Below are positions 48,801 through 57,800 of a stretch of 64,000 bases of DNA, one piece after another; position 1 is the first letter of the stretch, and each line of letters opens with the position of its first letter. Below the pieces are notes generated by a model that made no database searches, had not been told where the DNA came from, and worked only from the letters and a program-made list of their open reading frames with translations. The stretch spans positions 1-64,000 of the forward strand of contig NW_019776152.1 in assembly GCF_001039355.2 (NCBI RefSeq), read 5' to 3'. Origin of the DNA: Lingula anatina (taxonomy: Eukaryota > Brachiopoda > Lingulata > Lingulida > Lingulidae). Both the position numbers and the translations under genes were made by a program.

Positions 48801-51800
48801 GTTCCGGTGTCTCTGTCGTATTGTATGATGACTTTTTGCCACGTGTTGGCGGAGAATGCATTGTTAAAGTTGGCAGTGTGGTATTGGTTGCCCGTATCGA
48901 CCAGATTGACGTATAAGTGAGGACCGGCATCCCACTGCCATATATGGGGCTTATCGACTCCAAATTCAAATAAAACGGACCTTGTAGACGAACTCACACT
49001 CACAGGATTGATTAAGAAAATCAAGGTAAAACTTCTGACAGCCAGGTCGGCATGCGCTGGCACTGTTATGTGCGATAAAGAGGAGGCAGTGAATTCCAAC
49101 GCATGGAGAGCCCCAAAAGGACCCGGGGCTGCTATCACGTTAGAGAGTGCCCCGTGGTGCCCTCTTCCGGTGAGGTCGTTGCCGAGGCTGTTGCCGTCAA
49201 ACGGCCAGAAAGCAACTTGTTGTAGGTCGTCTGAAACATAACAATTTGACTCAATTGACAGATGTTTTATTAAAGCTGTCAGAATGCTCTGGTTATGCCG
49301 TGATCTTCATCACGGTGAACAAAGCACTATATACTTGCATGGAGGAGTAAGGGAGCGATTGTTTTCTTGTGCCATTTGCTATACACACGTACGTGTACCG
49401 CAGTGGTTGCAATGGTCCATCTCAACTTTAACACTACGCTGTCAAACTTAACACAATGTACTGGTCTAGTCATACTTACACTGACACTCCATGCGCGTTC
49501 CAGACCAGGTTAAGTTCGTCAGACACGTTCTGTTGGAGTCCCCGCTGGCGTAGGTGGTACCAAAGTTACAGGTGTACGATACCACAGACCCCATTGTCAA
49601 GTTACCAGAGTAGGCAGCATTGATCCCGTCATCCGGGGCATTGCACGCTAATGTTAAATAGATAAAAGATAATAACTGGGTATGTGTACGATGGAAGGGA
49701 AAAGCATTTAACTATTTTAAACACAGAAAGTTATGAGAAATCAGAAAAAAAATTCTTCAAATCATAGCTAATTATGTATTTACAGAGATGCCGTGCAAAG
49801 CACACCGTTTTATTGAAATCTATATATTCCCCTCCCCCAATACCAAATATTGGGTCTAGTTGTGTCAAGGCAATACTTACCCAAATTTCCTCTCTCTTGG
49901 CATCGTTCCCACGCTGCATCCTTGGAGTCCGCATCGATGACGTCATCAAACAGTTGAACACACGATAAACGTCCGTCGAACATTTCTGTGGCCAACCCTT
50001 GGCGCTTGCCTATTTGCAGATTGAGGCCGTTTGTGTGATGAGTAAAGGTCCCTAACTGCGTCGTATTAATGGTGACCTGTTGGGTGTCAAACACCTCAGA
50101 TTCCACGGTCAGTTCCCCGGTAGTGTGTGAGTAGCTGACGACCACCCTGTGCCACGTTCTCACTGTGAATATATTGTTCACCTGACTGACGTGCTGCAGA
50201 TTGGGGTCGCTTGCGTCAATGAGGTTTACCTTTAGGGATTGCCCGTTGGGGTGAACCCATATGTGAGACGCGACTGGATTAGATGCGTACTCAAATAGGC
50301 AACTGGGGTCCATGTTCTCCAGATACATGAAGAACATCAAAGTGAAACTCTGGACTGAAAGCTGCGCATGCGCGGGTATGACCACATGAGAGTCACTGGC
50401 TTCAGCAAAGGACAAAGCATGGGCGTGTCCGTATGGTCCGGGCGACGGTGAGACGTTATGTACCGTTCCATGGTGCCCATTCCCACTTAAATCGGTGCCT
50501 AGGCTGTTGGCGTCCAACGGCCAGAATGCCACCGGATGGGCGTCACCTGTAACCAGCCAAGAGCATTGCTTTCATTATAATGTTTATGGAATGCAGCACT
50601 GAATGCAATATTTTGTTGGAACGCAGTTCCATTAAAACAGACATAATCTTGGTTTGTGCTGTATTTTCAATCTCAACAAAGACGTTCAGATTAAATCGTA
50701 TATTTTATAATAATGTGATAATGTATCCAACAAATAACCAACAATTTAACGATCATCAATACAATTTCACGTAGTTGCAGCAAGTACGTCAGCTCACAAT
50801 ATCCCATAAGGATGTGCTACTAACAGTAATTGTAATGCAGTAGAATTGGAACAGTAACAGTCACACAGCAACAGAGAACAGAGAGACAGCGAGAGCGCTA
50901 TTTACAACCCACTACTAAGTACTGTAGTTTCTACATGCTTTTGGTATTAGTGTATGCATAGAAGCTTTGGGAGTTTTCACCAAGATTTGTCAAATTCTAG
51001 AATGTACTGCCGTAAGAAGCTGTACAATATACAAGACGTGTGATCTTAAAAGTTTTTTTGAGCATCACAACATTGTTATGACATATTCCAAAACTCTGCA
51101 TTTGAACATTTTTGGGTGTCTTTAATTTTTTTGCCATTAAAGACCAACAATACTTCCGGTATCAAATGTTGAAATATATGAATGATGGCTTTCGAGGACA
51201 CAAAAGATATCTATTACAAATCGTACCAAATAGGCCCACTGATAAATAAAGTAGGAAGTGTTGGTTTTGCAGCACTAAAACAGCATTACAGACAACACCA
51301 CGACTGTTTTAGATTGAGGAATACTATAGTACATGAAGCAGTAGGATCAATAGCGTCACCACAGTCCTCACCGCCAGGAGAAAACAGAAGTGGTCTACAC
51401 AGAACTACATCCATGGCCTCCTCAGTGGTATTATACCACTGAATCGTTTACCTGTGCATCTATAGTGTATCTGCAGGTACTTGTAGGTTCCAGAACAAGG
51501 ATCCTGACTGAATGTTGCTATATTTGCTACCACAGAGCAGGACTGCTGACCTTCGCATGCCGCGGCCACGACGCTGTAGGACCTGGTGGCGTTGCAGTCC
51601 GTGGTCCGTATGGCACTGCTTGGACACGTGTTTCTGTTGTTCCGGCCATACATGGCGTCCACAATATGGATGATGTAGTCAACAGGACACTGCGGTGATA
51701 CCGTCCTACCCTCGCACTCCACCTCGGTGATGTAGCCCGCTGCATTAAAAAGGAACAGTAAAGATGAGCATTATGGCGGTAGATGAGCCAAATTATCGAC

Positions 51801-54800
51801 ACTTAACCTATAACCACATAACACCATACAGTTTCAAATAATGCAACCCAAAGAAGAAAAGAAAAAAAAAACAGGGTTTTGTTTCATTTTTTCGTTTAGA
51901 TTTATTAGGAATTGTATGGGACGGATAAGTAGGTCAAGTGTAGGATCATATATCAAAAGTAGGTGCAGTTTTATTTATTTTTTTTTTCGACTGAACGTGT
52001 GATTAATATAGTAGTAAATGACGGTGATAATTTGTATGCGTTTCAGGCCGGCCTGTAACAAGCCCACCCCTCGCCCACCTCCCTTGCTTTCTTCGCTTAT
52101 GACAGACGCGACTGGAAAAAGTGGGGAGAGACTAAACCGCCATTCCCATAGTCTCCCATAGTTAAATCAAGTTAAATCCATTTGTGATAAAAGTATAATA
52201 AAAAGGGACATGAACTTCGTTACGCATACCACATTCGGGCTCCTGGCCGCTCCACGCCCCGTTATCCAGACACTCCCGCACGAGGTCGCCCCTTTTAAGC
52301 GCGGAGCCAGTATCGCACGTGTAGGTGATATTGTCCCCTATGCGTAGACCCCCGACCACCTGAGAGACATTAGCGGGCGTTGCGGGAAGAGGGCACTGTT
52401 CACCTGGAACAAAATGTCAAACATAGAGGACAAATGCTAGGCTCTGGAAAGAGGACAGGGCCAAATGCCACTCACTTTTACTATATACGAGACGGCGGGT
52501 TCACCATAATATAAAGGACAGAGAGATAAAATAAATTTGTCTTGGGTTTGTCTCAGTTAATTGGTATTTTTTTTTTTACTTTCTTTATCCTTAAGAGAGC
52601 AGATGTACCTCAGACGCTAAGGTAGAGTCACGTGTCTGTTGTGTCCTCCTCTAGACCCAACTTTGTCCTTTCGATTAGTAAAGCGGTTTTGACGTGTCGC
52701 GCTAGCTTTCCTTACCTTCACAAACGGGTGCCGAACCGTCCCATGTCCCGTCGGACTGACAACTCCGGACGAGGTTTCCGCTGCTGAGAGATGTCCCGGA
52801 CACACAAGAATAGGTGATGCTGTCCCCTACGTTAGTGCCTGCTACTACCTCAGTTGTATCAGTTGGTGATGAGGGGGTACTACAGGTTATAGCTGAAAAA
52901 CAAGGTCAAAATTGAAACTACCCTAAGGCCAAAGTGACAACGCCCTTTGGGAAAAGAGGGTTTACAGTTTGTTACTAAAACGCAAGGTCCAAATTAAGTC
53001 TGACAAAAGCTAGTTGTCAGCATATGCAGAAGGAGCACCCCATATTATAACTGAACTATAAGGTCAACATAAACTCTGCTGTAACACCCGTTGTGGCCTC
53101 AAATAGGAAAACAATGCAAACATCGCCGAAAGCCGAAATTTATAGTTCGTGATATTTTACACGTGTTGTCCTCGTGAAGGATACATCAGTTTTGACGTGT
53201 CTCTCCAGCTTTCCTCACCTTGACATACGGGTGCCGAGCCGTCCCATGTCCCGTCAGACTGACATACTCGCACGAGGTTTCCGCTGCTATGAGTTGTCCC
53301 GGACACACAAGAATAGGTGATGCTGTCCCCTACGTTAGTGCCCGCTACGACCTCTGTGGTATCAGTTGGTGATGAGGGGGTACTACAGGTTATAGCTGAA
53401 AAATAAGGTCAACATTGAAACTTCCATAGGCCAAACGTGACATTAGCGGTGCCTGTAGGAGAGCAGGGACCACCCAGCAAACACGTCACGCTGATACCAC
53501 GTGGTTAATCCGTCTCTACGACGTCATAATGTGGCATGAACGTGCTAGCCACGTGATCCGAACGTGACGTGTTTGCTGGGCACTGAAATAGGAGGTCAAC
53601 ATTACAACTTCAGAAGGCCCCTTGTGACGGGAGTGGCATAGTGGCTTAAAAAGGGGGGAGCTTTTAACTACTTACGTCAGAGGGCACTACGTCCAATAAG
53701 GTTAGGCAAATACCACAACAACCCAACGTCCTTTGTGAAAAAGAGGGTTTACAGTTTTTATCTAAAAAGCAAGGTTCAATTTACGTCTGACGAAAGCTTG
53801 ATGTCAGCAGCTGCAGAAGAAGCACCCCATATTATAACTGAACTATAAGGTCAACATAAACTCTACTGTTTCCCCACTGTGACCTGAAATAGGCAAATAA
53901 TGAAAACGCCGTCAAAAGCCGGAATATATAGCATATGATATTTTGGACGTGTTGTCCTCATGAAGTCATACATCAGTTTTGACGTGTCTTGCTAGATTTC
54001 CTTACCTTGACACACGGGTGCTGAGCCGTCCCATGTCCCGTCGGACTGACAACTCCGGACGAGGTTTCCGCTGCTATGAGTTGTCCCAGACACACAAGAA
54101 TAGGTGATACTGTCCCCTACGTTAGTGCCCGCTACGACCTCTGTGGTATCAGTTGGTGCTGAGGGGGTACTACAGGTTATAGCTGAAAAATAAGGTCAAC
54201 ATTGCAACTACCCGAAGGCCAAAGTGACAACGCCCTTTTGGAAAAGAGGGTTTACATTTTGTCACTAAAACGCAAGGTTCAAATTACGTCTGAAAAAGCT
54301 CGTTGTCAGCAGCAGGAGAAGAAGCACCCATCTGATAACTGAACTATAAGGTCAACATAAACTCTACTTTAAGCCCCGTTGTGACCTTAAATAGGCAAAC
54401 AATGCAAATATCGCCGAAAGCCAAAATTTATACAGTAGTACGTGATATTTTACACGTGTTGTCCTCATGAAGTCATACATCAGTTTTGACGTGTCTCTCC
54501 AGCTTTCCTCACCTTGACACACGGGTGCCGAGCCGTCCCATGTCCCGTCGGACTGACAACTCCGGACGAGGTTTCCGCTGCTATGAGTTGTCCCGGACAC
54601 ACAAGAATAGGTGATGCTGTCCCCTACGTTAGTGCCCGCTACGACCTCTGTGGTATCAGTTGGTGATGAGGGGGTACTACAAGTTATAGCTGAAAAATAA
54701 GGTCAACATCGAAACTTCCATAGGCCAACGGAGAGCAGGGGCCATCTTTAACTGTTACTGAAATAAAAGGTTAATAGTTGCAAGGTCAAAATTACGTCTG

Positions 54801-57800
54801 ACGAAAGCTCCAAATCACATGAGTGGTGTCGCCAGGGTACACGGCAACCTGTTGCACATTTTTACAGCTGCCCTTGTGAGCTTAGACTGGGTTCCATACC
54901 TGGATCGGTCTAACAGCTAAGGGCGGCTTAGTTGTCTGTCACGCCTACTGAAGCTGCTAGGGGGTAATTAATTATCGTTTAGCAGATTCAGTAGGCGGGC
55001 CAGACATCTAAGCCGCTTAAGCTGAAAGGAATTTAGCGACAAACCCCTTGGAGATGGATCGATCCACAGTTAGTACGATAGAGTCTGGAAATGGTCCCAG
55101 AGTAACATCAATGATTTTAATCGTTAAAAACCGCCAAATCCACAAAACAGAGGGAAGGTACCACAATTTTTGGAGTGCTGTCCTCATGAAGGGTGCAGCA
55201 GTTTAAAAGTGTCTCGCTAGCTTTCCTTACCTTGACACACGGGTGCCGAGCCGTCCCATGTCCCGTCGGACTGACAACTCCGGACGAGGTTTCCACTGCT
55301 ATGAGTTGTCCCCGACACACAAGAATAGGTGATGCTGTCCCCTACGTTAGTGCCCGCTACGACCTCTGTGGTATCGGCAGGAGAAGAGGGGGTACTACAA
55401 GTTATAGCTGAAATATAAGGTCAACATTGAAACTTCCATAGGCCAACGGAGAGCATGCAGGGGCCATCTTTAACTGTAACTGAAATAAAATGTTAATATA
55501 TAATTTTGTAATTTAGATGCAAGGTCAAAATTACGACTGACGAGAGCTCCAAATCACATGAGTGGTGTCGCCAGGGTACACGGCAACCTGTTCGTGAAAG
55601 CAAAGGCAGAAATATCATTATCGGAAGCAGTTCGAAGTCCAAAGGGGAATTAACGTCTAGAAGGCGGATATATACCTCGTTACTTAGATAGAAGGTCTAT
55701 ATTCTGCTGCCATTAACTCCTCTGATCTGGGTGATATCAACGGGTGCGAGGCGGACATAAGTTATCTTTTGTTAGACGTAGATAAAAAACCAACATTCTA
55801 ATTGATATAAATATAACAGGCCCGTCGCCAGGGGGGTTCGGGGGGTTCGAAAGAACCACCCTTTTTGCTGGGAAAAGGTCCACTCTGGGTAAAAGTTGAT
55901 CTATGTATTTCAGGATTTTATGGTAAAAGGTCCACTTTTTCAGAAAACGACCCCCCCTGAAATTGCTGGCTACGGACCTCTATAAATACATGCAGGTGAC
56001 TATGGGTTCAAATAGAGGACCTTTAAGCTCCACATGATGACTGGTGCCAGAAACGGCAAAAGGAGTACCTAAGCTTATAACTAATTTATAAGGTCAACAC
56101 TACCCCTGTAGTAGTAGTAGTAGTTTTATAGCTGCCCTTCTGACTTACAGTAACATCAATGATTAAACCGCCAAATCCGCAATAGAGAGGGCAGATACCT
56201 CATTATTTGAAGTGTTGTCCTCATGAAGGGTGCAGCAGTTTAAACGTGTCTCGCAAGCTTTCCTTACCTTGACACACGGGTGCCGAGCCGTCCCATGTCC
56301 CGTCGGACTGACAACTCCGGACGAGGTTTCCGCTGCTATGAGTTGTCCCGGACACACAAGAATAGGTGATACTGTCCCCTACGTTAGTGCCCGCTACGAC
56401 CTCTGTGGTATCGGCAGGAGACGAGGGGGCGCTGCAGCCTGCACTTACTGAAATATAAGGCCAATCGGATGATCAATCGCTATAAACGAAAACAGTAGGA
56501 CGTTAAGTTTGTCGGACATTAAGATTTCCTGAACGCTTATGATCTTTTACACAGGCCGCGATAATGCCTTATTATTACATTTACCTGCGGCAAGTGCAAA
56601 GCGGAGTAAGATATGAAAGTGAGGTACTAGTAAACTTGAGGCACCTAATGCCAATGAGAGAAATCTACAAGACACTGGCGTAAACATATGTGTAGCTGCC
56701 AATACGGTCCAAAGCCAACTCCGCAAGAGGCAGAAGAGTTAGACCCCATTCTCATACCTAGATCGATCTGGCTGGATCGACCCATCTCCGAGGGGATTCT
56801 TGCTAAATTGCAGTCAGCTTAAGCGGCTTAGATGTCTGACAAGCCTACTGAAGCTACTAAACGATAGTCAATTACCCCCTAAATGATAGTTTATTACCCC
56901 TTAACAGCTTCAGTAGGCATGCCAGACATCAGAGCCGCTTAAGCCGAATGCATTTAAGCTAGAAAATCCTCGGAGATGGGTCGATCCTACGAGATCGATC
57001 TAGGCATGGGAACGGGGTCTGAAAGGCAACCCACCAGTACTTACCTATCATTTCGCACACGTAGCGATAATTGTAAGAGCAGGAACGGTCCATCCACTGG
57101 TAACTGTAGCTGTTGTGTGCCCGATAGGCATTGCAATTTGCGTTGCCGCGAGCATCACACGAGCATATGTTATCATAGGTTGGTGTGGTACCGTCGGCCC
57201 ACTGGTCGGGATTGGAACCCATGTGTTCAAGTCCTATCCAATACTGAGCACTTAACCTGGAGACCAGAAACGACAATATAAACGTTATAATAATAATAAT
57301 TACCAGTGTCATTTAAAAATTGAAGAAGGAATGACTGGTGTTACAGTGTATGAAGGCGAAGGAAACAAAAATGCGATTTTTTAAAAAAATATTCATCTAA
57401 CATTTTAAAATTAAATGAAAAAGATACTATTCAATCAACCATATTCGAATACCGTATTCGAATAATTTGAGTTTGAGTTAGTTTAAAGTCAGTGACGCGT
57501 GTTCACGTTAATGCTATGGTGTGAAACCGCAAGTAAAAAACGCGAGATTTTAGTAGAACCGAGAACTCTTCCACGCCATCTACAGGCAAACCCTGGAAGC
57601 TGGTATATCCCACTGTTCAGCAGCGATAGTTACGTTATTATATATAGGGGTACTTTGCATGTCCGGTAAACGATGTGTTTTTCCTCTTATGTTGAATAGG
57701 CATGCTTTAACGGTGTAAAAGATGTTATATAAGTCATACCAGATGGAAAAACAAGTATTGCTCAAACCAATTTAATCAGGGTATTTCTGTCATTTACATC

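Noticed and set aside
51182-51442. 86-codon plus-strand frame between SUEL and LamG-like 1
   Set aside because: Lies in an intron, antisense, with no domain or second exon.
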